In this document: positions 54,925-63,405 of the stretch, piece after piece | Layout of the letters: each line of letters starts with the position of its first letter | Numbering within the stretch: the first letter of the stretch is position 1 | Assembly (NCBI GenBank): GCA_017399405.1 | Contig: JAFQCT010000016.1 | Location: forward strand, 62,001-126,000 | Source: Clostridia bacterium | Lineage (GTDB): Bacteria; Bacillota; Clostridia; Oscillospirales; Acutalibacteraceae | Reading direction: 5' to 3' | DNA: 64,000 nt | The notes under the pieces: generated by a model | What the model was told of the DNA's origin: nothing | Database searches by the model: none | Seen by the model: the letters and a program-made list of their open reading frames with translations, nothing else | Translations under genes and position numbers: made by a program

Positions 54925-57112
54925 AACAAAAATCAAAATAACGGGTACAGTAACAGATATAACCTATCATAATGATGTGAACGGTTATACTGTTTTTGTA
55001 GTTGATAATGATGAAGAAGAACTTACTGTTGTAGGTACTGTTGCCGATTTGAAAATGGGTGACCGTGTTGAAATAGTAGGTGACTATGTGTATCATTCAG
55101 TATATGGCAGACAGTTTAAGGCTGATTTCTGCAATGCACTTATGCCCGAATCCATTGAAGATTTATATCATTATCTTGCAAGTGGTGCAGTAAAAGGTAT
55201 AAGAGAATCAACTGCACTTAAAATTATTGACAGGTTTGGAGAAAACACCTTTGATATATTACAATATGAGCCTGAAAGACTTGCAGAAATCAAGGGCATT
55301 TCTCTTGAAAAAGCAAAGAAAATAGGTAAAGAGTATAATGCACAATGCTCAACAAGAGCGTTAATTATAGCACTTTCAAAATACGGACTAAAAACAAGTG
55401 AATGTATTACTGCTTTCGATAAATTAGGCAAAAATGCAGTAGAAATTATTGAAAATAACCCATATATTCTTTGTGAGGGTGATAACAGAATATCATTTGA
55501 AAGGGCAGAGCAGATTGCCGATATGTTACCGCAAAAACCTGACTCTCAATACAGAATTGAGGCGGGTGTGCTTTATGTGGTTAATCATAATTTTAGAAAT
55601 GGTCATACTTGCTTACCACTTGAAAAATTATTTGTTCCGTCGGGCGATTTGTTAGGCGAAAGCCGTGAAAGTATAGAAATTGCAATCGATAATCTTTTAA
55701 GTACAAAAAGACTTGTATGCGAAAAAATCGGTAACCGCGATTTTATTTTCTTGCCTGAAGCATATAATGTAGAAAAATCAATCGCAAAAAGACTTAATGT
55801 GTTACTAAAATACCCACCTGAAAACCCAATTGATGTTAATAAATACATAGAAAAGATTGAGAAATCTTCGCAAATTGAATATGCTGAAAAGCAAAAAGAA
55901 GCAATTGTAACCGCTGTAAATAAAGGTATTCTTATTTTGACAGGTGGTCCCGGTACAGGTAAAACAACTACTCTTAACGGTATTATCAATATGTTCGAGA
56001 AAGATTTTCTTGATATTGCACTTTGTGCACCAACAGGTCGTGCTGCTCAAAGAATGACCGAAGCCACAGGACGAAATGCAACCACAATCCACCGACTTTT
56101 AGAAGTTGAGTGGAGTGAGGGTGATAAACCGGTTTTCAAGCGTAATCTTCGTAATCCACTTGATTGTCAGGCAGTAATTGTGGACGAAATGTCAATGGTT
56201 GATATTTTTCTTTTTGCGAGCCTTTTAGATGCTCTACCACTTGGCTGTCGACTTATAATGGTAGGTGATAGTGACCAATTACCATCTGTAAGTGCAGGTA
56301 ATGTGTTAAAGGATTTAATCGAAAGCGGACTTATGCCTGTGGTTGAACTTAAAGAGATTTTCCGTCAGGCAATGAACAGCAATATTGTTAAAAATGCTCA
56401 TGCAATCGTTAATGGTGAGTATATTGAAACAGATTATAAAGACGGTGACTTTTTCTTTATGCACCGCCACTATCCACTTGATGCAGTGCGAACAATAAAA
56501 GACCTTTGCACTAAAAGATTGCCCGATGCTTATGGCTTTGACCCTGCAACACAGATTCAGGTGCTTTGTCCGTCAAAAAAAGGTGATACAGGTACTGTAA
56601 ATCTTAATCAGGTGTTGCAAGAGACTCTTAATCCGTCTGAAAAAGGAAAGGCAGAGTATAACACAGGTTATCGTATCTTTCGTGAAGGCGATAAAGTTAT
56701 GCAAACCAAGAATAATTATAATATTCATTGGGAATCACCAAATGATGAGGGTGACGGAATATTCAACGGTGATATCGGTTTTATTGAGATTATTGATATT
56801 GCCCACGATGCTGTTGTTATCGATTTTTCAGGCAAAAGAGCTACATATACTAAAGAACAACTTACTGAAATTGAACTTGCCTACGCTGTAACCGTTCATA
56901 AAAGTCAGGGTAGCGAGTTTGATGCAGTTGTTATACCTATGATTTTAGTGAATAATAAACTTTGTTATAGAAATCTTCTCTATACTGCTGTTACAAGAGC
57001 AAAGAAACTACTCATTCTTGTAGGCACAACAGGTTGTCTTAACAGTATGATAGATAATAACAAAACACAACTTCGTTATTCATCACTTAAACATTTTATG
57101 CTTGACAACTGA
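54911..57112 (+). CDS. recD2: RecD2-type ATP-dependent DNA helicase
   Basis: The 733-residue protein is the RecBC-independent RecD2 form: an N-terminal OB-like domain (TGTVTDITYHNDVNGYTVF), helix-hairpin-helix segments, then a superfamily 1B helicase with Walker A LTGGPGTGKTTT, Walker B VDEMSMVD, and the C-terminal motif AYAVTVHKSQGSEFD. It unwinds DNA 5' to 3' and helps in repair. The ATG at 54911 follows AAGGA; the TTG at 54908 is less likely. Confidence 0.95.
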   Translation: MEEFETKIKITGTVTDITYHNDVNGYTVFVVDNDEEELTVVGTVADLKMGDRVEIVGDYVYHSVYGRQFKADFCNALMPESIEDLYHYLASGAVKGIRESTALKIIDRFGENTFDILQYEPERLAEIKGISLEKAKKIGKEYNAQCSTRALIIALSKYGLKTSECITAFDKLGKNAVEIIENNPYILCEGDNRISFERAEQIADMLPQKPDSQYRIEAGVLYVVNHNFRNGHTCLPLEKLFVPSGDLLGESRESIEIAIDNLLSTKRLVCEKIGNRDFIFLPEAYNVEKSIAKRLNVLLKYPPENPIDVNKYIEKIEKSSQIEYAEKQKEAIVTAVNKGILILTGGPGTGKTTTLNGIINMFEKDFLDIALCAPTGRAAQRMTEATGRNATTIHRLLEVEWSEGDKPVFKRNLRNPLDCQAVIVDEMSMVDIFLFASLLDALPLGCRLIMVGDSDQLPSVSAGNVLKDLIESGLMPVVELKEIFRQAMNSNIVKNAHAIVNGEYIETDYKDGDFFFMHRHYPLDAVRTIKDLCTKRLPDAYGFDPATQIQVLCPSKKGDTGTVNLNQVLQETLNPSEKGKAEYNTGYRIFREGDKVMQTKNNYNIHWESPNDEGDGIFNGDIGFIEIIDIAHDAVVIDFSGKRATYTKEQLTEIELAYAVTVHKSQGSEFDAVVIPMILVNNKLCYRNLLYTAVTRAKKLLILVGTTGCLNSMIDNNKTQLRYSSLKHFMLDN

Positions 57113-57129
57113 TTTTAAGGGTGTATAAT
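57102..57129 (+). promoter_or_regulatory. Sigma-A promoter of thiT inside the end of recD2
   Basis: TTGACA (57102-57107), 16 bases, TATAAT (57124-57129). Both hexamers are perfect; the -35 overlaps the last codons of recD2. Confidence 0.8.
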
Positions 57130-57149
57130 GTAAGTAAGCCAAGAAAATT

Positions 57150-57245
57150 CAATATATTGGGTGCTGACGGTAAGTCGGCTGAGATTAGAGCTAATCCGCT
57201 CTTGACCATTGAACCTGATACGGATAATGCCGGCGTAGGAAATTC
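57150..57245 (+). promoter_or_regulatory. TPP riboswitch aptamer
   Basis: Conserved pieces of the THI element appear in order: GGGTGCTGACGG, GGCTGAGA (CTGAGA block), GACCATTGAACCTGAT, and ACGGATAATGCCGGCGTAGG. Thiamine diphosphate binding would turn off the downstream thiamine transporter gene. Confidence 0.95.
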
Positions 57246-57248
57246 TTC

Positions 57249-57284
57249 ATTCAGCCTTGCGGTATTCCTTGGCTGAATTTTTTA
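57249..57284 (+). terminator. Expression-platform terminator of the TPP riboswitch
   Basis: ATTCAGCC (57249-57256), 14-base loop, GGCTGAAT (57271-57278), then TTTTT. It lies between the aptamer and the thiT ribosome site, so control is probably by transcription termination. Confidence 0.85.
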
Positions 57285-57301
57285 TTTGGAGATGATATTG
57301 A

Positions 57302-57967
57302 ATGAAAAAGAAAAGTATGGTTTGGCTTTATTGGCTTGTTGAAAGTGCAATTATGATTGCTCTTTCGGCTGTTCTGGAATTAGTTTCAAAATCCATTATT
57401 CCAGAAATGACATTTGGTGGACAAATCACAATCGTAAGTATGCTTCCTGTTGTTTTAGTAGCTTGGAAGTATGGAGTAGGTAAAGGGCTTATAACAGGTT
57501 TTATTTATTCATTAGTACAAATGGTAATGGGTATTAGCACAATCAGTAAAATGATTTTACCAACATCTGACGAGTACCTTGGCAGTTTATTAAATATCGC
57601 ACTTATGTTTATCTTTGACTACATACTTGCATATACAGTGCTTGGGCTTTCTGCAATGTATAAAAAAACAATTAAAAAAGATTATATTTCATTACCACTT
57701 GGTGCGTTTACAGTTCTTTTACTTCGTTATATCTGCCACATTGTTTCAGGATACATTCTTTTCGGTGCTTGGGCAGAATGGTTCTTCACACAAGATGGCT
57801 TTTATTCTTGGGGTGAAACTATTATGAACACATTTAGCGGTAACGGACTCTCACTCATTTACTCAATTATATATAACGGATTTTATATGATTCCTGAAAT
57901 TATAATCACAACAGTTGTTGCGGTGGTAATCAGCAAAATTCCACAGATAACAAAAACAAAAGCATAA
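57302..57967 (+). CDS. thiT: Energy-coupled thiamine transporter substrate-binding protein ThiT
   Basis: The 221-residue membrane protein has six hydrophobic helices. The thiamine-binding patterns include VAWKYGVGKGLITGFIYSLVQ and WAEWFF-WGETIMNTFSGNG-like segments. ThiT is the S component of an ECF transporter; the shared ECF energy module must be encoded elsewhere. The TPP riboswitch directly upstream confirms the substrate. Confidence 0.94.
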   Translation: MKKKSMVWLYWLVESAIMIALSAVLELVSKSIIPEMTFGGQITIVSMLPVVLVAWKYGVGKGLITGFIYSLVQMVMGISTISKMILPTSDEYLGSLLNIALMFIFDYILAYTVLGLSAMYKKTIKKDYISLPLGAFTVLLLRYICHIVSGYILFGAWAEWFFTQDGFYSWGETIMNTFSGNGLSLIYSIIYNGFYMIPEIIITTVVAVVISKIPQITKTKA

Positions 57968-57971
57968 ATAA

Positions 57972-58003
57972 AAATCCCTTACTCGTAAGAGTAGGGGATT
58001 TAA
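57972..58003. terminator. Bidirectional terminator after thiT
   Basis: AAATCCCTTACTC, loop GTAA, GAGTAGGGGATTT with one G-U pair, between converging genes. Confidence 0.8.
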
Positions 58004-58005
58004 TA

Positions 58006-59532
58006 TTATTCCTCAAATCTTCTGTCAAAACTTCTGTATTGTATGGCTTCTGTAATATGCCTTGTATCAATTTCTTCCGCATTATCAAGGTCAGCAATTG
58101 TTCTTGCAATTCTTAATACTTTATCATAAGCACGGGCAGAAAGTGAAAGCCTTTCAAAAGCAGTTTTAAGTATAAATAACGCGTTTTCAGTCATAATACA
58201 ATACTTTCTGGTACTTGCAGCGTCCATTTTTGCGTTGCAAGTAATTTTTGTACCCTTAAAACGCTTGTGCTGAATTGCTCTTGCTTTTTCAACTCTTTTC
58301 TTGATTTCACTTGATGGCTCCGACTTGTGATTTCCTGAAAGATTTTCAAAATCAACGGGAGGTACATTGATATGTATGTCAAGTCTGTCAATAAGCGGAC
58401 CACTCACACGATTTAAGTATCTTTGTGCAGCACCGTTTGAACAAGTACAAGGGCGTGTAGGATGCCCGTAATAACCGCAAGGGCAAGGATTCATAGCACA
58501 AATCATCATAACTGAACAAGGGTATTGAAATTTAGCCATAGCCCTTGAAATACTGATAATGCCATCTTCAATAGGTTGGCGTAATACCTCAAGAGTGTTT
58601 CTTGTGAATTCAGGCAATTCGTCAAGAAATAAAACTCCGTTATGTGCTAATGATACTTCACCGGGTCTTGGTATGGCACCACCACCTGAAAGTCCCGCAG
58701 GGGATACAGTATGATGTGGCGAACGAAACGGCCTTGAACGAATAAGTGAAATACCACTTGGCAACGCACCTGCAATTGAATAAATGTTTGTAGTTTCAAT
58801 TGATTCGTCAAAAGTCATATCAGGCAAAATTGATGGCATTCTTTTGGCAAGCATACTTTTACCTGAGCCGGGAGGGCCTACCATAAGTACATTATGTCCG
58901 CCTGCCGCGGCAATTTCCAATGCTCGTTTAACTTCCTCCTGACCGCGTACATCTGCAAAATCAGGAATATTCACAGGGTTATAATATTCAGTATAACTGT
59001 CAGCAGTAACAGGTTGAATTTCTTCCATTCCCGTTAGATGCTTAAGTAGTTGGAATACATTTTTTACAGGGTAAACCTCAATCCCTTGAACAACAGCACC
59101 CTCACTTGTATTGTCAACAGGTATAAAAATCTTTTTAATACCATTCTTTTTAGCACAAAGTACCATTGGTAAAACACCATTTACTTTGCGAAGTTCACCA
59201 TCAAGAGAAAGTTCGCCAATGAATGCCATATCATCAGTAACACCTTTAAGTTGCTCGTTTGCACAAAGTAATGAAATGAGAATAGGCAAGTCATAAAGAG
59301 GACCTTCTTTTTTCATATCAGCAGGGGCGAGGTTTACTGTTATTCTGCTTACAGGGTATTGAAGATTTGCATTTTTGATTGCAGAACGCACTCTTTCACG
59401 ACTTTCCGAAACAGCAGTATCGGGAAGTCCAACAATATCAAATCGTGGAAGTCCGCCTGAAATATCTGCTTCAACAATAACGTTGTAAGCGTCCATTCCA
59501 AAAAGACCAAGACTTGTAACTCTTGCAAACAA
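58006..59532 (-). CDS. ComM/YifB family Mg-chelatase-like AAA+ protein
   Basis: The 508-residue protein starts FARVTSLGLFGMDAYNV, the N-terminal Lon-like domain of YifB/ComM. The AAA+ domain has Walker A MVGPPGSGKSMLA and Walker B LFLDELPEF, plus the zinc-type segment CAMNPCPCGYYG...CTC. ComM is a helicase that promotes branch migration in natural transformation; in non-competent species its role is uncertain. The TTG at 59532 is chosen because AAGGATG lies 8 bases upstream and the N-terminus fits the family. Confidence 0.92.
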   Translation of the reverse strand: MFARVTSLGLFGMDAYNVIVEADISGGLPRFDIVGLPDTAVSESRERVRSAIKNANLQYPVSRITVNLAPADMKKEGPLYDLPILISLLCANEQLKGVTDDMAFIGELSLDGELRKVNGVLPMVLCAKKNGIKKIFIPVDNTSEGAVVQGIEVYPVKNVFQLLKHLTGMEEIQPVTADSYTEYYNPVNIPDFADVRGQEEVKRALEIAAAGGHNVLMVGPPGSGKSMLAKRMPSILPDMTFDESIETTNIYSIAGALPSGISLIRSRPFRSPHHTVSPAGLSGGGAIPRPGEVSLAHNGVLFLDELPEFTRNTLEVLRQPIEDGIISISRAMAKFQYPCSVMMICAMNPCPCGYYGHPTRPCTCSNGAAQRYLNRVSGPLIDRLDIHINVPPVDFENLSGNHKSEPSSEIKKRVEKARAIQHKRFKGTKITCNAKMDAASTRKYCIMTENALFILKTAFERLSLSARAYDKVLRIARTIADLDNAEEIDTRHITEAIQYRSFDRRFEE

Positions 59533-59674
59533 AATAATCACATCCTTGAAATTACTGAAATAATTATACAATACATAACATAATATTTTCAACATAAAAA
59601 TAATATATATTTTGTATTTACTTTTGAATACTTTTAGCGTAAAATATATTTAGTAAAATTTAGGAGGTATTGTT

Positions 59675-61393
59675 GTGAACGATATCAACAAACTTTATGA
59701 ACAATGGCTTTATTCTGCAACAGCAGATGCTGATTTAATCCCTGAACTTGAAAGTGTTAAGGGTGATAATGAAGCAATTCTTGACCGTTTCTATAAAAAT
59801 CTTGAATTTGGTACTGCAGGACTTCGCGGTGTTATCGGTACAGGCACAAATCGTATGAATGTTTATACGGTTAATCAGGCAACTCAAGGTCTTGCAGATT
59901 ATCTTAATGAAACATTTGAAAACCCATCAGTTGCAATCGCTTATGATTCAAGAATTAAGTCAAAAGAGTTTGCAGAAAGTGCTGCGGGTGTTTTAGCAGC
60001 AAATGGAGTTAAGGTGTATATTTATCCTGAACTTGTACCAACTCCAATGCTTTCATTTGCAGTAAGACGCCTTGAATGTTCATCAGGTATCATTATTACC
60101 GCAAGCCATAACCCATCAAAATATAACGGATTTAAGTGCTATGACCCTAATGGTTATCAGATGACTGATGAAGCAGCTGCAAAGACTTATGAATATATCC
60201 AAAATATTGATATGTTCACAGGTGTTAAAACAATGAGTTTTGACGATGCATTGGCTGAAGATATGGTCGATTATATTGAAGATTGGCTTTATGACGAGTT
60301 TTATGCAAAAGTGAAATCTTGCCTTGTAAACCCTGATTCAATCAAAAAAGCAGACCTTAAAGTGATTTACACACCACTTAACGGTGCAGGTAATAAGCCG
60401 GTTCGCAAAGTTCTTAAAATGGCAGGTATTAACGATGTAACCGTTGTTAAAGAGCAAGAAAAACCTGATGGTAATTTCCCAACTTGCCCTTATCCTAATC
60501 CTGAAATTCGTCAGGCTTTTGAGTGTGCAATTGAAACTTCAAAGGGTACTGACGCTGATTTGCTTCTTGCTACTGACCCTGACTGTGACCGCGTTGGTAT
60601 AGCAGTAAAAGACGGTGATGATTATGTTCTTATGACCGGTAACGAAGTTGGTGCGATGCTTTGTGAGTATCTTCTCTCAACTCTTAAAGAACAGAATAAA
60701 TTACCTGAAAATCCTATTGTAGTTAAATCAATCGTTACAACACCTCTTATTGAGGCAATCTGTAAAGAGTATGGTGCCCAAGTTGCAGACTTGCTTACAG
60801 GATTTAAGTACATTGGCGAACTTATTACAAATCTTGAAAAAGAGGGTAAAGAAGATAATTTCGTTGTTGGTATGGAAGAATCTTACGGTTATCTTCGCGG
60901 AATCCATGCTCGCGATAAAGATGCTGTTGTAGCATCACTTATGATTTGTGAAATGGCTGCTGTGTATAAACTCAAAGGAATTTCTCTTAAACAGTTTATG
61001 GATAGTATTTATGAAAAATATGGTATGTATCTTAATACTGTTCTTAACTTCGCATTTGAAGGTGCAAGTGGTATGCAGAAAATGGCAGATATTATGAACT
61101 CACTTCGCGAAAATGCACCAACATCTTTTGCTAATAATAAAGTCGTAAAAGTTGCCGATTATAAAGAAAGTGTTGTGAAAGATATATTAACAGGGGTGAG
61201 TGCTGTAATAAATCTTCCTAAATCAAATGTGCTTTCATATACACTTCAAGATAACAGTAAAGTTATTGTTCGCCCATCAGGTACAGAACCTAAAATTAAG
61301 ATTTATATTACTGCTTGTGGTGATACAAGAGCAGAGTCAGAAGAAAAAACTAAACTTATTTCTGAAGACGCTAAAAAACTTTTAGGAGTATAA
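59675..61393 (+). CDS. Phospho-sugar mutase (phosphoglucomutase/phosphomannomutase family)
   Basis: The 572-residue protein has the four-domain alpha-phosphohexomutase layout: the N-terminal NLEFGTAGLRGVIG, the phosphoserine loop TASHNPSKYNG, the Mg2+ loop ATDPDCDRVG, and the C-terminal phosphate loop RPSGTEPKIK. Length and NLEFGTAGLR fit PgcA-type enzymes, which interconvert glucose-1-P and glucose-6-P. With galE this would supply UDP-sugar precursors. Start is GTG behind AGGAGG. Phosphopentomutase-like activity is an alternative. Confidence 0.93.
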   Translation: MNDINKLYEQWLYSATADADLIPELESVKGDNEAILDRFYKNLEFGTAGLRGVIGTGTNRMNVYTVNQATQGLADYLNETFENPSVAIAYDSRIKSKEFAESAAGVLAANGVKVYIYPELVPTPMLSFAVRRLECSSGIIITASHNPSKYNGFKCYDPNGYQMTDEAAAKTYEYIQNIDMFTGVKTMSFDDALAEDMVDYIEDWLYDEFYAKVKSCLVNPDSIKKADLKVIYTPLNGAGNKPVRKVLKMAGINDVTVVKEQEKPDGNFPTCPYPNPEIRQAFECAIETSKGTDADLLLATDPDCDRVGIAVKDGDDYVLMTGNEVGAMLCEYLLSTLKEQNKLPENPIVVKSIVTTPLIEAICKEYGAQVADLLTGFKYIGELITNLEKEGKEDNFVVGMEESYGYLRGIHARDKDAVVASLMICEMAAVYKLKGISLKQFMDSIYEKYGMYLNTVLNFAFEGASGMQKMADIMNSLRENAPTSFANNKVVKVADYKESVVKDILTGVSAVINLPKSNVLSYTLQDNSKVIVRPSGTEPKIKIYITACGDTRAESEEKTKLISEDAKKLLGV

Positions 61394-61396
61394 TAA

Positions 61397-61492
61397 ATGA
61401 ATAGAGAAAAATTTATAAAAGGTGTTGCAATTTTTCTTGCAGTGCTTATGATTGGAAGTACTGCAACTGTATTGTTACAAATGTTTATGTAA
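61397..61492 (+). CDS. 31-residue putative membrane peptide
   Basis: Short open frame 3 bases after the mutase gene with AGGAG about 10 bases upstream. The product is a short basic N-terminus (MNREKFIKG) and one hydrophobic helix (VAIFLAVLMIGSTATVLLQ). A terminator follows immediately, which supports it being the last translated gene of the transcript. Function unknown. Confidence 0.55.
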   Translation: MNREKFIKGVAIFLAVLMIGSTATVLLQMFM

Positions 61493-61500
61493 TTAAATTG

Positions 61501-61528
61501 GCCACAGATTAGTTTCTGTGGCTTTTTT
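61501..61528 (+). terminator. Terminator of the phospho-sugar mutase transcript
   Basis: GCCACAGA (61501-61508) pairs with TCTGTGGC (61515-61522), followed by TTTTTT. Confidence 0.9.
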
Positions 61529-61575
61529 ATTGACTTAAAACGACTCTTTTTGTGAAAATTATACATAATTTTTAG

Positions 61576-61603
61576 TTGACATTTATTTTTTTTGTGCTAT
61601 AAT
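61576..61603 (+). promoter_or_regulatory. Sigma-A promoter of the sigma factor gene
   Basis: TTGACA (61576-61581), 16 bases, TATAAT (61598-61603); both hexamers perfect. Confidence 0.8.
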
Positions 61604-61662
61604 CTATTTAATATGAGTATGTGTGTTGCTTAAAAGTTGTTTTTCGAGGTGAATTGTAAGAT

Positions 61663-62229
61663 ATGAGTAATATTATTGATGATAATATTCTTGTATCCCG
61701 TGCAAAATCCGGTAATGCCGAAGCACTTACAATTTTGCTTGAAAAATATTCTGAAAATATAATGCAGAAATCACTTACTTTCAAAAACCTTAACGGTCTT
61801 GAAAGTGATGACCTTTATCAAGAGGGTATGATTGGGTTTGTTGCCGCAGTTTATTCTTTTGATGAAAAGCTTGGTGTTCAGTTTTCTACATACGCCAATA
61901 CTTTAGCTTTTAGAAAAATGCTTTCTGCAATCCGTAAAGCGAATAACAAATCAAACCTTCCTTTGCAATATTATGTTTCTTTAGAAGATGAAACTGACTT
62001 ACTTTCACATTCACCAACTCCTGAAGAAATTGTAATTTTTAATGAAGAACTTGATTTAATCAATGATTTTATTGAGAATAATCTTTCAAAGTCAGAAAAA
62101 AAGGTGTTCAGACTCAACATCGCAGGCCTTTCATATTCTGAAATTGCAGATATTTTAGATTGTGATGAAAAATTTGTGGATAATGCACTTCAAAGAATTC
62201 GCAGAAAACTCCGCAAATTAGATATATAA
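61663..62229 (+). CDS. Sigma-70 family RNA polymerase sigma factor (SigH/ECF-like)
   Basis: The 188-residue protein has region 2 (NGLESDDLYQEGMIGFVAAVYSFDEKLGVQFSTYA) and region 4 (LSKSEKKVFRLNIAGLSYSEIADILDCDEKFVDNALQRIRRKLRK). It lacks regions 1.1 and 3 of housekeeping sigma factors. The region 2 sequence is closer to SigH-type sporulation sigma factors than to typical ECF members, but its regulon cannot be told. No anti-sigma gene is adjacent. It has a strong sigma-A promoter. Confidence 0.88.
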   Translation: MSNIIDDNILVSRAKSGNAEALTILLEKYSENIMQKSLTFKNLNGLESDDLYQEGMIGFVAAVYSFDEKLGVQFSTYANTLAFRKMLSAIRKANNKSNLPLQYYVSLEDETDLLSHSPTPEEIVIFNEELDLINDFIENNLSKSEKKVFRLNIAGLSYSEIADILDCDEKFVDNALQRIRRKLRKLDI

Positions 62230-62318
62230 ATACGCCCTTAACTCAAAGAGGAGCATTGTTTCAATGACTACGGTGCAATTCCGTATGGGGTAAAAATAAA
62301 TTAAGCGAGGTACTAAAA

Positions 62319-62594
62319 ATGTACGAAGACAAAACACTCACCTGTAAAAATTGTGGAAACGAGTTCGTTTTTACTGCAGGCGAACAGGAATTCTATGCAG
62401 AGAAAGGACTTGTAAACGAGCCAAAGGTGTGTAAAGAGTGCCGTATTGCCCGTAAGAATGCTAACCGTGGCGAAAGAGTTTATCATACTGCTGTATGTGC
62501 ATCTTGTGGTGGCGAGGCAAAGATTCCTTTTGAACCAAAAGATGATAGACCTGTTTATTGTAGCGATTGCTTTGCAAAAATGAAGGCTGAATAA
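62319..62594 (+). CDS. Small zinc-ribbon protein
   Basis: The 91-residue protein has two or three CxxC pairs: LTCKNCGNEFVFTAGEQEFY, VCKECR, and VCASCGGEAKIPF...VYCSDCF. The first resembles the zinc-trc type ribbon (CxxCGxxFxFTxGEQxFY) found in many small bacterial proteins; the second is a CxxC/CxDC ribbon. Role unknown, with nucleic acid or protein contact possible. The start follows GCGAGG. Confidence 0.88.
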   Translation: MYEDKTLTCKNCGNEFVFTAGEQEFYAEKGLVNEPKVCKECRIARKNANRGERVYHTAVCASCGGEAKIPFEPKDDRPVYCSDCFAKMKAE

Positions 62595-62614
62595 TTTTAT
62601 ATTTCAAAAAAATT

Positions 62615-62649
62615 AAGCACGGGACTTATTCAAAGTCTCGTGCTTTTTT
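62615..62649 (+). terminator. Terminator after the zinc-ribbon gene
   Basis: AGCACGGGACT (62616-62626) pairs with AGTCTCGTGCT (62634-62644), followed by TTTTTTG. Confidence 0.9.
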
Positions 62650-62695
62650 GTATATTCTTCTTTTCATTCGGCAAAATATTCTGGGAGGAAGAAAT

Positions 62696-63049
62696 ATGAT
62701 TTTTTTGAAAGCCTTTTTAGTTGGTGGTCTAATTTGCGTGATAGGTCAGTTGCTTATTGACTGGACTAAACTTACACCTGCAAGAATTCTTGTTTCATTC
62801 GTAGTAATTGGTGTAATACTTGGTGGATTAGGTGTTTATCAGCCATTGGTAGATTGGGCAGGTGCAGGTGCTACCGTGCCACTTACAGGGTTTGGAAATA
62901 CATTAGTTCAAGGTACAAAAGAAGCACTTCGTAAAGATGGTGCGTTAGGAATAATAACAGGACCACTTTCATCAGCATCTGTGGGCATAACTGTTGCAAT
63001 GGTATGTGGACTCATAGTTGCGTTTATCACAAAGCCTAAATCAAAATAG
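62696..63049 (+). CDS. spoVAE: Stage V sporulation protein AE (SpoVAE)
   Basis: The 117-residue membrane protein has FLVGGLICVIGQLLIDWTKLTPARILV, YQPLVDWAGAGATVPLTGFGNTL and ALGIITGPLSSASVGI, all typical of SpoVAE(b). With SpoVAC and SpoVAD it moves dipicolinic acid into the forespore. It lies alone here, without spoVAC or spoVAD next to it. The ATG at 62696 follows GGGAGGA; the upstream open frame overlaps the terminator. Confidence 0.93.
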   Translation: MIFLKAFLVGGLICVIGQLLIDWTKLTPARILVSFVVIGVILGGLGVYQPLVDWAGAGATVPLTGFGNTLVQGTKEALRKDGALGIITGPLSSASVGITVAMVCGLIVAFITKPKSK

Positions 63050-63052
63050 AAA

Positions 63053-63083
63053 TAAAAAAGGACTGCTCATAACTGAACAGTCC
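63053..63083 (-). terminator. Terminator of the 59-residue membrane protein gene
   Basis: On the minus strand AGGACTG, 12-base loop, CAGTCCT, then TTTTTATTT. On the plus strand it is not followed by T, so it serves the minus strand. Confidence 0.75.
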
Positions 63084-63101
63084 TCACTTGTTATTAAAAT
63101 C

Positions 63102-63281
63102 TTATGCAACAGTTTCTGAAACAAATGAGTCGTCACAGCATGAGCAAGAAACATAATTTTCAGCATCATTACCAATAACAACTTTCTTACTGTCAACATA
63201 TTTCTTGATAAGAACATATGCAGCAACTGCAACAGCAGCAATACCAACAATAACAGCAATAACTTTTAAAGCCTTTTTCAT
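63102..63281 (-). CDS. Small membrane protein with Cys-rich tail
   Basis: The 59-residue product has one membrane helix (about 7-25: VIAVIVGIAAVAVAAYVLI), a basic stretch KKYVDSKK and a tail with YVSCSCCDD. The ATG at 63281 follows GGAGG; the ATG at 63296 is out of reach of that site. The three cysteines could bind a metal. The promoter is embedded in a 13-bp-arm palindrome, so expression is probably tightly regulated. I know no family. Confidence 0.72.
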   Translation of the reverse strand: MKKALKVIAVIVGIAAVAVAAYVLIKKYVDSKKVVIGNDAENYVSCSCCDDSFVSETVA

Positions 63282-63301
63282 AATATTTTCCTCCAAGAAT
63301 T

Positions 63302-63343
63302 TTTTACTGAATATATTATATAAAATATTCAGTAAAATGTCAA
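63302..63343 (-). promoter_or_regulatory. Promoter embedded in a 13-bp inverted repeat
   Basis: On the minus strand TTGACA (63343-63338), 17 bases, TATAAT (63320-63315). The arms TTTTACTGAATAT (63302-63314) and ATATTCAGTAAAA (63325-63337) lie on either side of the -10, one filling the spacer and one covering the start site. This is a classic repressor layout. The regulator is unknown. Confidence 0.75.
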
Positions 63344-63357
63344 CGCATATTTATTCA

Positions 63358-63393
63358 AAAAAAGAAAAATGCCGAAGACTTTCGTCAACGGCA
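63358..63393 (-). terminator. Terminator of rpsT
   Basis: On the minus strand TGCCG, TT, GACGAAAGTC, TT, CGGCA, then TTTTTC. An outer 5-bp and inner 3-bp stem around GAAA. Confidence 0.82.
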
Positions 63394-63405
63394 AAGAACT
63401 ACGCA

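Noticed and set aside
62253-62303. A 9-codon open frame behind GAGGAG upstream of the zinc-ribbon gene, with a TACGG/CCGTA hairpin
   Set aside because: Too short, with no run of regulatory codons and no terminator-antiterminator pair, so a leader peptide is not supported.
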